DNA of 64,000 bases, from assembly GCF_016863035.1 (NCBI RefSeq), contig NZ_BOOC01000005.1:248001-312000 (forward strand), in the 5' to 3' direction. The notes under the pieces are model-generated. The model searched no databases and had not been told where the DNA came from. It saw only the letters and a program-made list of their open reading frames with translations. A program made the translations under genes and the position numbers. This document shows, piece after piece, positions 9,196-17,337 of the stretch (positions within the stretch are counted from its first letter, which is position 1; the number at the start of each line of letters is the position of its first letter). This DNA is from Microbispora corallina. GTDB taxonomy: Bacteria; Actinomycetota; Actinomycetes; Streptosporangiales; Streptosporangiaceae.

Positions 9196-9545
9196 CAGAG
9201 CAGGAGTTCGGGCCGCTGCTGCGGCCCTACACGCTCACGCGCGGCCGGACGCGTCCCAGCGGGCCCGACTTCGACCTGATGACCATCATCAGGACGGCCC
9301 CTTCGGCGTACGGGCGGACGGACGGGTTGAACCCCGAGCACCTGCGGATCCTCCACCTGTGCCGGTCCCCCGCGTCGGTGGCCGACCTCGCCTCGGACCT
9401 GGGCCTGTCGCTCAACGTCGTCCGGATCCTGCTGAGTGACCTGCGCGAGCAGGGCCTCGTGACGGCCCGCCCGCAGGCGACGGTCGCCCAGCTGCCCGAG
9501 GAGCGCATCCTGCGCGAGGTGATTCAGGGGCTCCAGGCGCTCTGA
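9192..9545 (+). CDS. DUF742 protein (CvnC-like)
   Basis: 117-residue DUF742 protein. It has the family landmarks LLRPYTLTRGRT, DLMTIIRT, the helical PEHLRILHLCRSPASVAD and a winged-helix-like segment LSLNVVRILLSDLREQGLV. In conservons this protein works with the sensor kinase, a roadblock/LC7 protein and a small GTPase. GTG start at 9192 overlaps the kinase stop by four bases, with AGGAGG just upstream, so it is translationally coupled. The usual roadblock gene that lies between cvnA and cvnC and the GTPase that follows cvnC are absent here: the next gene is on the other strand. Confidence 0.88.
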   Translation: MTEQEFGPLLRPYTLTRGRTRPSGPDFDLMTIIRTAPSAYGRTDGLNPEHLRILHLCRSPASVADLASDLGLSLNVVRILLSDLREQGLVTARPQATVAQLPEERILREVIQGLQAL

Positions 9546-9551
9546 CCGGCG

Positions 9552-9974
9552 TCACAGCTCCGGTCCGCAGTCCTCCAGGAGGTCGCCGACGTGCCGCCGG
9601 GCGGGGACGGTGAGCTCGTCGACGTACCGGTCGAGCAGCTCGGCCAGCCGCCGGACGTCGGGCGTCTCCACGAGCGGGAGATCGAGGTAGGTCTCCTCCC
9701 CGTCGAGGACCAGGTCGCCCCTGACCGTGAACGCGCCGTCGGCCAGCCCGACGTTCACCTCGAAGACCAGCTCGTGCCCGGGGAGCTCCAGCTCCGCGCC
9801 GAGCCGCGCGACGGAGCCGGCGAGGTCCGAGACGGCCCTGGATCGGACGTGCGGGAAGTGGTCCTGGGAGAGGGATCGGCCCATCTCGGTGAACCGTGCC
9901 GCCGTACGCATCAGGACTGTCAGGAGTTCGGCGGCGCCCTGGCTGTTGGCGTCCACTCCCGCAGGGTAGATCAC
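9552..9974 (-). CDS. Hypothetical protein, 140 residues
   Basis: Unrecognised soluble protein. The first half is helical (LLTVLMRTAARFTEMGRSLS), the second strand-rich (HELVFEVNVGLADGAFTVRG, YLDLPLVETPDV), ending in a helix VRRLAELLDRYVDELTV. No signal or membrane segment. GTG start without a clear ribosome site; a TATTCT -10 candidate lies about 20 bases upstream on its strand. Convergent with the DUF742 gene with six bases between stops. A link to the conservon is only positional. Confidence 0.6.
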   Translation of the reverse strand: MIYPAGVDANSQGAAELLTVLMRTAARFTEMGRSLSQDHFPHVRSRAVSDLAGSVARLGAELELPGHELVFEVNVGLADGAFTVRGDLVLDGEETYLDLPLVETPDVRRLAELLDRYVDELTVPARRHVGDLLEDCGPEL

Positions 9975-10038
9975 GCACGAATCAGGGTTGGCCAGAATAT
10001 TCAGGTTTCACCGAATTTCCTTCGGCGGACCTCCGGGA

Positions 10039-10551
10039 TCAGCGGAACGCGTAGCACTCGACCTCGGCGCGGCGGTAGGTGATGCCGCCCTGCACCGACT
10101 CCTCGACGCAGGCCTTCTGGCGCGGGTTGAGGGTGAGCTCCCCGCACACCGAGACGCCGGAGTACGTGCGGCAGTCGAGGGACGGGTTGGCCGCGCCGAC
10201 GCGGTACTTCTCCTTCACCGCGGCCCGGCAGGCGCACCGCGCCTCGTGGGTGTCGGCGAAGCGGCACTGGTCGAGGAGGATGTCGAACTGGCTCCTGCTG
10301 ACCTCCACGCGCTCGGGCCGTCCGCCCTCCTCTCCCTTGGACAGAGAGCTCTGCTCACCGGGCCGGGCCTCCTCCGCCTGCCCGGTCTGCTCCGCCTGCC
10401 CGGCCGCCTCCGTCGCGGCTTCGCAGGGCTGATCCTGCTGGCGCTGGCGCTCGGCCTGCGGCTGGGTGCGGGGCGGGTGGCCCGCCCCGGCGGCGACCGT
10501 ACCGAGCATGGTCATCGCGGCGAACACGGCGACAGCGACGATCTTCCTCAT
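10039..10551 (-). CDS. Secreted cysteine-rich protein
   Basis: 170 residues beginning with a signal peptide (MRKIVAVAVFAAMTMLGTVAAGA, cut likely after AGA). The mature protein has a Gln/Ala/Glu-rich low-complexity stretch (about 28-75) and then a compact domain with eight cysteines in all, including CACR, DCRTY and VCGEL, which suggests several disulphides outside the cell. I know no family for it. GGGGGG about six bases before the ATG is the ribosome site. It stands alone between two minus-strand genes. Confidence 0.65.
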   Translation of the reverse strand: MRKIVAVAVFAAMTMLGTVAAGAGHPPRTQPQAERQRQQDQPCEAATEAAGQAEQTGQAEEARPGEQSSLSKGEEGGRPERVEVSRSQFDILLDQCRFADTHEARCACRAAVKEKYRVGAANPSLDCRTYSGVSVCGELTLNPRQKACVEESVQGGITYRRAEVECYAFR

Positions 10552-10626
10552 GGCGATCCCCCCCAGGTGTACGTACCCATCAGGGGAAGAAGCGATGTTC
10601 GCGCAGGTGGAACCGTCCTTCCGCCG

Positions 10627-12159
10627 TCAGGACGTCGCGCGGAGCGCCTCGCGGTCCGCGGCCCGGCGGAACGACCGCCGCAGCAGCACGACGGCGAGGA
10701 CCAGGACGAGGACACAGGACAGGACGGCGGCCGCCACGGCCCGGCCGTGGTCGTCGATCCACCCCGCGCTCCACGCGTAGAACGGCCAGTACACGGCGAC
10801 GGCGGTGAGCGGGGCCGGGACGATCACCGGCGGACGCGACGTACCCGAGGATCCCCAGACGGCGATGAGGGCGACCAGCCCGCCCAGCGCCATCAGCAGG
10901 CCCAGGGCGCGCAGCGGGAGCTGCTCGAAGCGCTCCAGCTCGAGCACCATCAGCATGCCGCACCAGAGGAACGCGGACGACACGGCGAAACCCGCGAAGG
11001 ACGCCTCGGGCCAGCCCGCGAAGCCCAGCAGGACGAGCAGCACGAGCAACCCGGCCAGGAAGGCGACCCCCGTCTCGTCGCCGATGAGGTCGCCCGGTCC
11101 CGTGAGCGGGAGGGCGGCCTGCTCCGACAGGCCGTCGCCGTACTCCGTGAACCCCAGCCGGTGCCACCGCCCGGCCGGATCGCGCAGGACGACCCCGTCG
11201 GGCCCGTTCGCCACCGCGACCACATGTCCCTCGGGGACCGGCAACACGGCCAGGGCCACCGAGGCCATCTCGTCGTCGGCGTACTCCTCCAGGGTCGTTC
11301 CGCCGAAGACGTGCTGGTGTCCGCGCTCCAGCCAGCGCTGCCGTCCGGGGGAGATCTCCCATGCCGTCGACCAGGTCGCTCCCGCGTCGTCCGACTGCTC
11401 GACCTTCAGCCGCCGCGGCACGACGCGGTAGCAGCGGCGGGGTTCGCCGGGGACGCAGGCGCTCGTGCGCGACGGCCCGGTCGCCATGCCGTTCCAGGTA
11501 TGCCAGGTGCGGCCCTCGTCGCTCGACGCCAGGGTCGCATCGGGCCCGCCGAATACGACGATCACCGCGTCGTGCGCCTCCACATGCGTGGCGGACGGCG
11601 GGATCGGCAGGGCGGAGGTCGCGGCGACCGCGACCACGGCCGAGGGCAGCCCGAGCAGGAGCCGGGCCCGCCGCGCTCCGCGAGCCGCCGCGGACGGGCG
11701 CAGGGCGCGGGCGCGCACCAGCCACGCGAGCCCCAGGGCGGGCAGCGCGGCCAGGTCGGTCGGGTCGGGGACCACCCGCGCCGACCGCGTCACCGCCTCC
11801 CACATCCGCTCCGCCAGCAGGGCGCCGGCCGGGCACGCCTTGACGAGCGCGAAGCCCACGCCGACCAGCACCGTCGCCGCCACCGCCGCCCGCCGTCCGG
11901 CCGCCGCGGACGGGTCCGCCGTGCCGTCCGGAAGCCGCAGGACCCTCCGGACGACGGCCGCGCGTGGAACCGCCGACACGAGGAACGCCAGCAGCGGAGG
12001 CGCGACCAGCAGCCCCGCGACGTCGCTCAGCTTCCCCGTCAGCGCTCCCGGCCAGGCGGCCTTGAGCACGTGGTCGTTCACCAGCAGCACCGCCACCGCG
12101 GCCAGCGTCACCGGATGGCCCAGCCACGCCGCCGCGCTCCCGTCCCTGTGTCCCGCCAC
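10627..12159 (-). CDS. Membrane protein with sialidase-like Asp-box domain
   Basis: 510 residues. Several N-terminal membrane helices (first near 15-35; others to about 190), then an extracytoplasmic region (about 190-350) with two Asp-box-like repeats, SSDEGRTWHTW and SDDAGATWSTAW, and WHRLGFTEYG, the pattern of BNR/sialidase propeller blades, then a further group of four or five membrane helices to the C-terminus. Too few blades are evident for a whole propeller and no catalytic sialidase residues are seen, so I infer a surface-binding or structural part. GTG start with GAGG upstream. Function unknown. Confidence 0.65.
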   Translation of the reverse strand: MAGHRDGSAAAWLGHPVTLAAVAVLLVNDHVLKAAWPGALTGKLSDVAGLLVAPPLLAFLVSAVPRAAVVRRVLRLPDGTADPSAAAGRRAAVAATVLVGVGFALVKACPAGALLAERMWEAVTRSARVVPDPTDLAALPALGLAWLVRARALRPSAAARGARRARLLLGLPSAVVAVAATSALPIPPSATHVEAHDAVIVVFGGPDATLASSDEGRTWHTWNGMATGPSRTSACVPGEPRRCYRVVPRRLKVEQSDDAGATWSTAWEISPGRQRWLERGHQHVFGGTTLEEYADDEMASVALAVLPVPEGHVVAVANGPDGVVLRDPAGRWHRLGFTEYGDGLSEQAALPLTGPGDLIGDETGVAFLAGLLVLLVLLGFAGWPEASFAGFAVSSAFLWCGMLMVLELERFEQLPLRALGLLMALGGLVALIAVWGSSGTSRPPVIVPAPLTAVAVYWPFYAWSAGWIDDHGRAVAAAVLSCVLVLVLAVVLLRRSFRRAADREALRATS

Positions 12160-12305
12160 GCCGCACCTCGCCCCGTCTCCGACGGCCTCTCCCCTTGGAC
12201 GGCGGGAGACGGAGGGCGAAGGGTACCGAGGTGTACCGATTCGACGACGGCTCGATCACGAGGCCCGGATCGCGAGTGTGGGAACCCGCCCGCCGAGACG
12301 GCCGG

Positions 12306-13172
12306 TCAGGCTCCGGCGGCGGGGAGCCACCACTCGGGCAGCCCCTCCCCCGGCGCCGCGGGCAGCCCCTGCTCCATGTCGTCGAGCCCGCCGCCCACGC
12401 CCAGCACCCCGTCGTACGGCCAGGGACCGGCCTGGTCGCGGCGGTCCCACACGGCGAGCGGCGCGTCCAGGCGGGCGGTGACGAGGTGGTGCAGCGGGGT
12501 GCGCGGCAGGAAGACCTCCACGTCGGGCGTCCCCCGCCAAAGCTTGCGGGAGACCTCGTGGTCGCGCACCCGTAGCAGCACCGAGGGCTCGGCGCGCTCG
12601 ACCAGGGCGGCGATGTCCGGCGGCGAAAGGCTCGCGATCTGGCGGGCCGCGGAGACGTTCCGGACCAGGACGCGCGGCCGGGCCGGCGTCCCGTCCATCC
12701 GGGCGAGCGCGTACTCGGCCCGGGCGTCGCACACGATCTGGTCGGCGAACATGTCGCGGACCGCCACGACGGAGCCGGCCTGGATGGCCGCCACGGCCGC
12801 CGACAGCGCGTCCTCCCCGGTCAGGCAGCCGTACCGCGGCCGGGGGCCGCAGGCCGCGCAGCCGGTCGAGTCGGCGGCCGAGCGGCGGCCGCCGGGACGG
12901 CGGCACTCCTCCACGCAGTCGGCGCACAGGTCGGCCAGCCGGACGCGGGGCGCGTCGAGCCCCGGCCCGGGCGTCGGGACGCAGTCGCGACAGGAGACGA
13001 GGGCGTAGCCGTGACGCCTGCCGGCCGGGTCGAACAGCTCGCGTACGCACGAGGGACAGGTCCGGTGCTCTCGCGGCCGTGCGGCGGTCCCCGGCCCCCG
13101 GCCCCCGGCCGCGGGCACCGCCCGTGCCCCCTGCACGGCGTGGCCGGGCACAGGGAAAGTCGAGGTGAGCAT
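12306..13172 (-). CDS. Miniature HypF-like protein: double zinc finger plus YrdC-like domain
   Basis: 288 residues. Two zinc fingers match the HypF pattern CX2CX18CX2C exactly: C39, C42, C61, C64 and C83, C86, C105, C108, with the first carrying ELFDPAGRRHGYAL as in HypF. After them comes a YrdC-like stretch: AVAAIQAGSVVAVRDMFADQ, CDA, RPRVLVRN and LPRTPLHHLV, which parallel the HypF segments GxIVAVKGxGGFHLACDA and LPYTPLHHLL. The N-terminal acylphosphatase and the C-terminal carbamoyltransferase domains of a 750-residue HypF are missing, and no hydrogenase genes are near. The YrdC lysine of the KGxGG motif is changed. So it cannot do the full hydrogenase-cofactor reaction; its job is unknown. 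ATG start; ribosome site weak. Confidence 0.6.
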   Translation of the reverse strand: MLTSTFPVPGHAVQGARAVPAAGGRGPGTAARPREHRTCPSCVRELFDPAGRRHGYALVSCRDCVPTPGPGLDAPRVRLADLCADCVEECRRPGGRRSAADSTGCAACGPRPRYGCLTGEDALSAAVAAIQAGSVVAVRDMFADQIVCDARAEYALARMDGTPARPRVLVRNVSAARQIASLSPPDIAALVERAEPSVLLRVRDHEVSRKLWRGTPDVEVFLPRTPLHHLVTARLDAPLAVWDRRDQAGPWPYDGVLGVGGGLDDMEQGLPAAPGEGLPEWWLPAAGA

Positions 13173-13206
13173 GGCATCCGCCCCTGCCCGGACCGCGGTC
13201 GCCTAA

Positions 13207-13228
13207 TCACCTCTTTCACTTTCCTCAC
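13207..13228. repeat. Three TCAC repeats at nine-base period
   Basis: TCAC occurs at 13207, 13216 and 13225 within an AT-richer patch directly upstream of the HypF-like gene. Exact nine-base spacing suggests a possible regulator-binding array, but the motif is short and could be chance. Confidence 0.3.
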
Positions 13229-13247
13229 AGTGGCTCCTCCGGGCGGA

Positions 13248-13928
13248 TCAGCCGGTCTCGACGCCGACGTGGACGCGGTGGTGCCGCGGCGCGTCGATCT
13301 CGTCGAGCAGGGCGATCGCGAAGTCGGCGTAGGAGATCCGGCTGTCCGCGGCGGCGGAAGCGGTGCGGTACCGGCCCGTGCGGTCGCCGCCGTGGTCGAA
13401 GTCGCCGGCCGGGCTGAGGACGACCCAGTCGATCGGGGTGTCCGCGGACCGCAGCGCCTCGTCGCCCGCCGCGTGCCCGAGGGAGAACGCGCGGTACTCG
13501 CCGGGGTAGCCGGGCGTGTCCATGAGGAGCGTCCCCGAGGCCGTCTCCAGCACGGACGCGAGACCCACCACGACGAGCCGCCGGACCCCGGCCCGGCCCA
13601 GCCCGTCGAGCAGGGCGCGGGCCGCGGCCGGGAAGAACTCCCCGGGCGGCGCTGCGAGGTCGGCGGCCGCCCCGATCGCCGCGTCGTGCCCGGCCGCGAA
13701 CTCCGCGACCCGGCCGGCGTCGGTGACGTCCCCCGCCACCACCCGCACCTCGCCCCCACCGCCCTCGGACGCCGCACCGCGCCCTGCCGTGGGTCCGTAC
13801 GCGCCGAGGCCGGGATGCCGGGCGGGGTCGCGGACGACGGCGGTCACACGGTGACCGCGCCGCAGGGCCTCGCGGACGGCGGCCCGCCCCGCCCTGCCAC
13901 CCGCGCCGAAGACGATGACGTCACCCAT
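13248..13928 (-). CDS. NAD(P)-binding NmrA/SDR-like protein
   Basis: 226-residue atypical short-chain reductase. The N-terminus has the NmrA-type dinucleotide loop VFGAGGRAGRAAVREAL and the strand end VVRDPAR that would select NADP; later VVVGLASVL and WVVLSPAGDF match the family core. No YxxxK pair is visible, usual for NmrA-like proteins that reduce small quinones or sense NAD(P). ATG at 13928 with AAAGGGG five bases upstream. It is divergent from an HxlR regulator, a classic pairing in which the regulator responds to an electrophile or quinone. Confidence 0.85.
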   Translation of the reverse strand: MGDVIVFGAGGRAGRAAVREALRRGHRVTAVVRDPARHPGLGAYGPTAGRGAASEGGGGEVRVVAGDVTDAGRVAEFAAGHDAAIGAAADLAAPPGEFFPAAARALLDGLGRAGVRRLVVVGLASVLETASGTLLMDTPGYPGEYRAFSLGHAAGDEALRSADTPIDWVVLSPAGDFDHGGDRTGRYRTASAAADSRISYADFAIALLDEIDAPRHHRVHVGVETG

Positions 13929-13992
13929 GGGCACCCCTTTCACCGGGCCGGACGCCGGTCGCCGGCCGATGCCGCCGACCGTAGCCGGGCAC

Positions 13993-14021
13993 CCGGTTAC
14001 CTCCGGGATACCGGCTAGCGT
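13993..14021 (+). promoter_or_regulatory. HxlR promoter and dyad operator
   Basis: CCGGTTACC and GGATACCGG (13993-14014) form an inverted repeat with 7 of 9 matching positions and a four-base spacer. It is followed at once by TAGCGT (14016-14021), a -10 box that ends six bases before the GTG start of the HxlR gene. The position suits an autoregulatory operator also serving the divergent reductase. Confidence 0.5.
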
Positions 14022-14027
14022 GGACGC

Positions 14028-14396
14028 GTGCTCCCACCGCTGGATCCCGAGATGTTCGACCCCCTGTGCCCGTCCGGCCTGATGCCGATGCGCATCGGCG
14101 ACAAGTGGGCCGCCCTGATCATCCGCTGCCTGGAACAGGGGCCGCGGCGGTTTTCGGAGCTGCGGGTGCCGCTGCGCGGCATCTCGGCCAAGGTCCTCAC
14201 CGCCTCGCTGCGCGCGCTCGAGCGCGACGGCCTGGTCAGCCGCACGGTCGTCGCCGGGCCCGCGCAGCACGTCGAGTACGGGCTGACCGCGCTCGGGCGC
14301 AGCATGATCGAGCCGATCGACGCGATCTGCGCGTGGGCCGAGGAGCACTGGGACGAGCTTCTCGACGCCCGCGAGTCCGGCGCCCGGCCGTCCTGA
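14028..14396 (+). CDS. HxlR family transcriptional regulator
   Basis: 122-residue winged-helix regulator. It has the family start with a conserved cysteine (DPLCPSGLMPMRIGDKWAAL), the recognition region RFSELRVPLRGISAKVLTASLRALERDGLVSR and the wing with YGLTALG (quoted in parts). HxlR proteins often react to electrophiles through the N-terminal cysteine, here C14. GTG start, no ribosome site, -10 box six bases before it, so probably leaderless. Divergently paired with the NmrA-like reductase gene, which it most likely controls. Confidence 0.9.
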   Translation: MLPPLDPEMFDPLCPSGLMPMRIGDKWAALIIRCLEQGPRRFSELRVPLRGISAKVLTASLRALERDGLVSRTVVAGPAQHVEYGLTALGRSMIEPIDAICAWAEEHWDELLDARESGARPS

Positions 14397-14400
14397 CCGC

Positions 14401-14421
14401 GGCGGCCCGATCCCGGCCGCC
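14401..14421. terminator. Bidirectional hairpin terminator
   Basis: GGCGGCC and GGCCGCC form a perfect seven-base stem with a seven-base loop between the convergent HxlR and monooxygenase genes. No T-tract, as is usual in this group. Confidence 0.5.
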
Positions 14422-14444
14422 TCGGCGGCGGAGGCGGACCGGAT

Positions 14445-16040
14445 TCAGCCGAGGGCCAGGACGTGCCGGAGGGCGCGTTCGAGGTCGCCGGGGCCGGCCG
14501 CGCCTGGGCACCGCCACGCGACGATGCCGTCCGGGCGCACGAGGACGGCTCCCGCCTCGGTGATGCCGTAGGCAGCGGGGAACCGGCCGTCGACGTCGCG
14601 CGGCCCGTCCGCCCCGCCGACGGCGTGGACCGCCACCGCCACGCCGAGCGCCCGTTCGGCCCGGCCGGCCTCGTCAGGCCAGTCCCGCCCGCCGGCCGTG
14701 AGCAGGACGAACCCCGTACCGACCAGGTCGCGGGCCGAGATGGTCTCGTCTCCGCGGGCCAGCCGTACGTGGGGGGCGCGCGATCCCGGGCGGCCCGACG
14801 GCCTGGACGGGTCCTCGAACAGCGGAGCGCCGCCCTCCTCGGGGACGAAGGCACCTGCCGGGCAGACGTAGCCGAACAGCCCCACCATGGGGTCGAGGAT
14901 CTCGGCCTCCGTCCCGTCGCGCAGGTGCGGCGACTGCCTATCGATCATGTTGGCGTACTGCTGCTCGGCCAGCGCCTCGGCGTACGGACGGCGCTCGGCG
15001 TCGTGGCTCTCCAGCAGGCGCGGCCCGGCCGTCCCGGACAGGACGGCGGCCAGCTTCCAGGCCAGGTGGTAGCCGTCCATCACGGCCGCGTTCCCGCCCT
15101 GGCCGCCGGTGGGCGGCATGAGGTGGGCGGCGTCCCCGGCCAGCAGGACGCGCCCGGCCTGGAAGGTGTCCGCGACCCGGGTGATGTGGTCCCCGGACGA
15201 CGACCAGGCGGCGTCGGTGATCTTCACGTCGAGCCCGGGGACGCCGCAGGCGACCCGGACGATCTCCACCAGCCGTTCCTCGTCCGGCTCCTCGTCCGGC
15301 CCGAACGGCAGGGCGAGGACGTAGCGACCGGGGTAATCGGTGGTGACGACCGTGGCGGCGCGGGCGGGCAGCGCGGGGTTCTGCAAGTAGAACAGCCCGA
15401 AGGCGGAACCCTGCAGCGCCACCGCGATGTCGGCCTCGAACTGCAGGAACATCGTCCGTCTCGACTGGGGCGCGAGGCGTCCGTGCACGGCGACGCCCGC
15501 CATGTCGCGGACCGCCCCCTTGTGGCCGTCGGCGCCGACGAGGTATCTCGCGGTGACCGTCCGCCGGTCTCCCGTCGACACCTCGTGGAGCACGGCGGTG
15601 ACCTTCTCGTCGTCCTGCCGGAACGATTCCAGCTCCGTCGAGAACCTGATCTCCGCACCCAGGTCGGCGGCGCGGGCCGCCAGGATGCGCTCGGCCCGTT
15701 CCTGGCTCGCGGCCGCGAACGGCGCCGGGGACAGGCTGGAGAAGTCGGGCATCTCCATGACGAAGTCCTTCATGACCGGGCCGGTGACGGTCTCCGCGAT
15801 GACGATCACGCTGGTCTCGCCGCCCAGCGGGGCGGCCTCGACGAAGCGTTCGGCGACCCCGGCCGTGGCGAGGGCCTCCATGGTCGCCGGCATCTGCCCC
15901 CGGGCCTTGGGCTGGACGGACAGCGTGGGATGCCGTTCCACGACCACCGACGGCACGCCGTGGACGCCGAGGAACACGGCCGTGGACAGCCCTGCGAGGC
16001 CGGCCCCCACGACCAGCACCGGGATCGTCTCGTCTCTCAT
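14445..16040 (-). CDS. FAD-dependent aromatic monooxygenase
   Basis: 531-residue class A flavoprotein hydroxylase (PheA/MhpA/pentachlorophenol type) that uses NAD(P)H and oxygen to hydroxylate an aromatic or polyketide substrate. Visible landmarks: GxGxxG in VVGAGLAGLS near residues 8-17, VERHP, the YLVGADGHKGAVR segment of the NADPH-contacting DG motif, and the second FAD motif GRVLLAGDAAHLMPPTGGQG. The C-terminal 150 residues have the thioredoxin-like dimer domain. ATG at 16040 follows GGAGGAG; upstream in-frame codons would extend into the shared promoter. Divergent from a MarR regulator that is its probable repressor. Rifampicin-type or catabolic activity cannot be told apart. Confidence 0.9.
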   Translation of the reverse strand: MRDETIPVLVVGAGLAGLSTAVFLGVHGVPSVVVERHPTLSVQPKARGQMPATMEALATAGVAERFVEAAPLGGETSVIVIAETVTGPVMKDFVMEMPDFSSLSPAPFAAASQERAERILAARAADLGAEIRFSTELESFRQDDEKVTAVLHEVSTGDRRTVTARYLVGADGHKGAVRDMAGVAVHGRLAPQSRRTMFLQFEADIAVALQGSAFGLFYLQNPALPARAATVVTTDYPGRYVLALPFGPDEEPDEERLVEIVRVACGVPGLDVKITDAAWSSSGDHITRVADTFQAGRVLLAGDAAHLMPPTGGQGGNAAVMDGYHLAWKLAAVLSGTAGPRLLESHDAERRPYAEALAEQQYANMIDRQSPHLRDGTEAEILDPMVGLFGYVCPAGAFVPEEGGAPLFEDPSRPSGRPGSRAPHVRLARGDETISARDLVGTGFVLLTAGGRDWPDEAGRAERALGVAVAVHAVGGADGPRDVDGRFPAAYGITEAGAVLVRPDGIVAWRCPGAAGPGDLERALRHVLALG

Positions 16041-16083
16041 GCTCGTCTCCTCCGTGCTAGGTTGGTTCGAAGGACAGGAAATT

Positions 16084-16107
16084 TCGATGCGTCGAGACAA
16101 TTCGAGA
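16084..16107. promoter_or_regulatory. TCGA-rich direct repeats, likely MarR operator
   Basis: TCGAGA is repeated at 16092 and 16102 (ten-base period), with a third TCGA at 16084, in the AT-rich gap between the divergent monooxygenase and MarR genes. Same-face repeats in this place suggest a shared operator. Confidence 0.45.
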
Positions 16108-16127
16108 TATTACGCGTTGGAGGGCGA

Positions 16128-16601
16128 GTGTCAACAGGCCGGCGCGCCGAGGTTCTGCGGGCTCTGAACGAGGCGATGCAGGACAACGCGGGGCGAGGGG
16201 TGATCATGCACCAGGCCATCGCCGCCCACTTCGGCCTCGGTCCGACCGACCTGAAGTGCCTCGACCTGGCCCGGCACGAGCACGAGCTGACGGCGGGACG
16301 GCTGGCCGAGCTGACCGGCCTCAGCACGTCGGCCGTGACCGCGCTCCTCGACCGGCTGGAGCGTGGCGGCTTCGTCGAGCGGCACCGCGACGCGGCCGAC
16401 CGCCGCAAGGTCCTGGTGCGCTCGACGGGACGGCACGAGGCGGCGCTCAACGAGATCTTCGGCCGGGTCGCGAACGCGTTCGGGGCGGTGGCCGACGACT
16501 ACGACGACGAACAGCTCGAACTGATCACCGGGTTCATCCTGAAGCTCAACGAGACGGCCCAGGACTTCGTCGCGACCCTCGTCCACGACCTGTCGGACTG
16601 A
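16128..16601 (+). CDS. MarR family transcriptional regulator
   Basis: 157-residue winged-helix regulator: HFGLGPTDLKCLDLARH, then helix-turn-helix TAGRLAELTGLSTSAVTALL and wing RHRDAADRRKVLVRST, with C-terminal dimer helices. GTG start at 16128 with GGAGG a few bases before it. It faces away from the FAD monooxygenase across an 87-base gap, the standard arrangement for a repressor relieved by the enzyme's aromatic substrate. Confidence 0.9.
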   Translation: MSTGRRAEVLRALNEAMQDNAGRGVIMHQAIAAHFGLGPTDLKCLDLARHEHELTAGRLAELTGLSTSAVTALLDRLERGGFVERHRDAADRRKVLVRSTGRHEAALNEIFGRVANAFGAVADDYDDEQLELITGFILKLNETAQDFVATLVHDLSD

Positions 16602-16636
16602 CCGAGGTCTCTCCCCCGGAGACGCCCCCCGACCGG

Positions 16637-16706
16637 CCCGGTCAGGACCCTTCGGCGGTGAGGTCGGGCCCGGTCAGGACTCTTCGGCGGCGGCGTCCGG
16701 CCCGGT
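16637..16706. repeat. 32-base tandem duplication at the tetR 3' end
   Basis: The segment beginning CCCGGTCAGGAC and running through CTTCGGCGG recurs at 16637, 16669 and (partly) 16701, an exact 32-base step. The stop codon of the TetR gene lies in the middle copy, so the copies downstream are a duplicate of its own last codons. It looks like slippage between the GC-rich repeats. Confidence 0.7.
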
Positions 16707-17252
16707 CAGGGCGACCAGGGCGGGCCGTACGATCTTGGCGAGCCGGTCGGCGGGGACGTCCCGCAGGGCCGTGAGGTCGAGCAGCTGGTGCGCGATCGTC
16801 ACGCCCAGCATCGTGCTGATCATCAACGCCGCCCTGAGCTCGGCGTCCCGGGCCGGGATGGCGGCGCCGAGCTGCCCCACCTGCTCGTCCAGGCGGGCGC
16901 GCACCCCTTCGGCCGCCTCGGGGTGCGTGAGCATCGAACGCATCATCGCCAGCGAGGCCTGCGGGATCGGCCCGATCTTGATGACGACCCTCGCCAGCAG
17001 CTCCTCGACCAGCTCGTCCAGGGCGCCGTTCAGCGGCGGGATCGCGGGGATGCGCACGGCCTGGTCGAACAGCTCCTGCTTCGAGCCGAAGTACTGCATC
17101 ACGAGCGCCGGGTCCACCTCCGCCATGGAGGCGATGGCCCGGATGGTCGCGCGCTCGAAGCCGCGCTCGGCGAAGACCGTCCGCGCGGCGGACAGGATCC
17201 GCTCCTCGGTCCGGCGCCGGCGCTCCGCGCGGCTGGTCGGCGTCTCCTCCAC
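16674..17252 (-). CDS. TetR family transcriptional regulator
   Basis: 192-residue regulator. Residues 10-60 form the TetR helix-turn-helix: RTEERILSAARTVFAERGFE, then ATIRAIASMAEVDPALVMQYF and GSKQELF. The C-terminal domain is the TetR_C type with LVEELLARVVIKIGP. It is divergent from a SnoaL-like gene; the gap holds two adjacent 11-base palindromes that are probably its operators. The gene ends inside a 32-base tandem duplication. Confidence 0.9.
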   Translation of the reverse strand: MEETPTSRAERRRRTEERILSAARTVFAERGFERATIRAIASMAEVDPALVMQYFGSKQELFDQAVRIPAIPPLNGALDELVEELLARVVIKIGPIPQASLAMMRSMLTHPEAAEGVRARLDEQVGQLGAAIPARDAELRAALMISTMLGVTIAHQLLDLTALRDVPADRLAKIVRPALVALTGPDAAAEES

Positions 17253-17270
17253 GCCATGACTCTACCGACG

Positions 17271-17327
17271 TTGACCAAGGCCGCCGTTTCGCTCTACAGT
17301 CGTTGAGTCAACAACCGTTGAGTGAAC
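17271..17327 (+). promoter_or_regulatory. Promoter with twin palindromic TetR operators
   Basis: TTGACC (17271-17276) and TACAGT (17295-17300) are 18 bases apart. Directly downstream are GTTGAGTCAAC (17302-17312) and GTTGAGTGAAC (17317-17327), one perfect and one near-perfect 11-base palindrome at a 15-base step. Both overlap the transcription start region of the SnoaL-like gene. Confidence 0.7.
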
Positions 17328-17337
17328 GGAGCGAACG

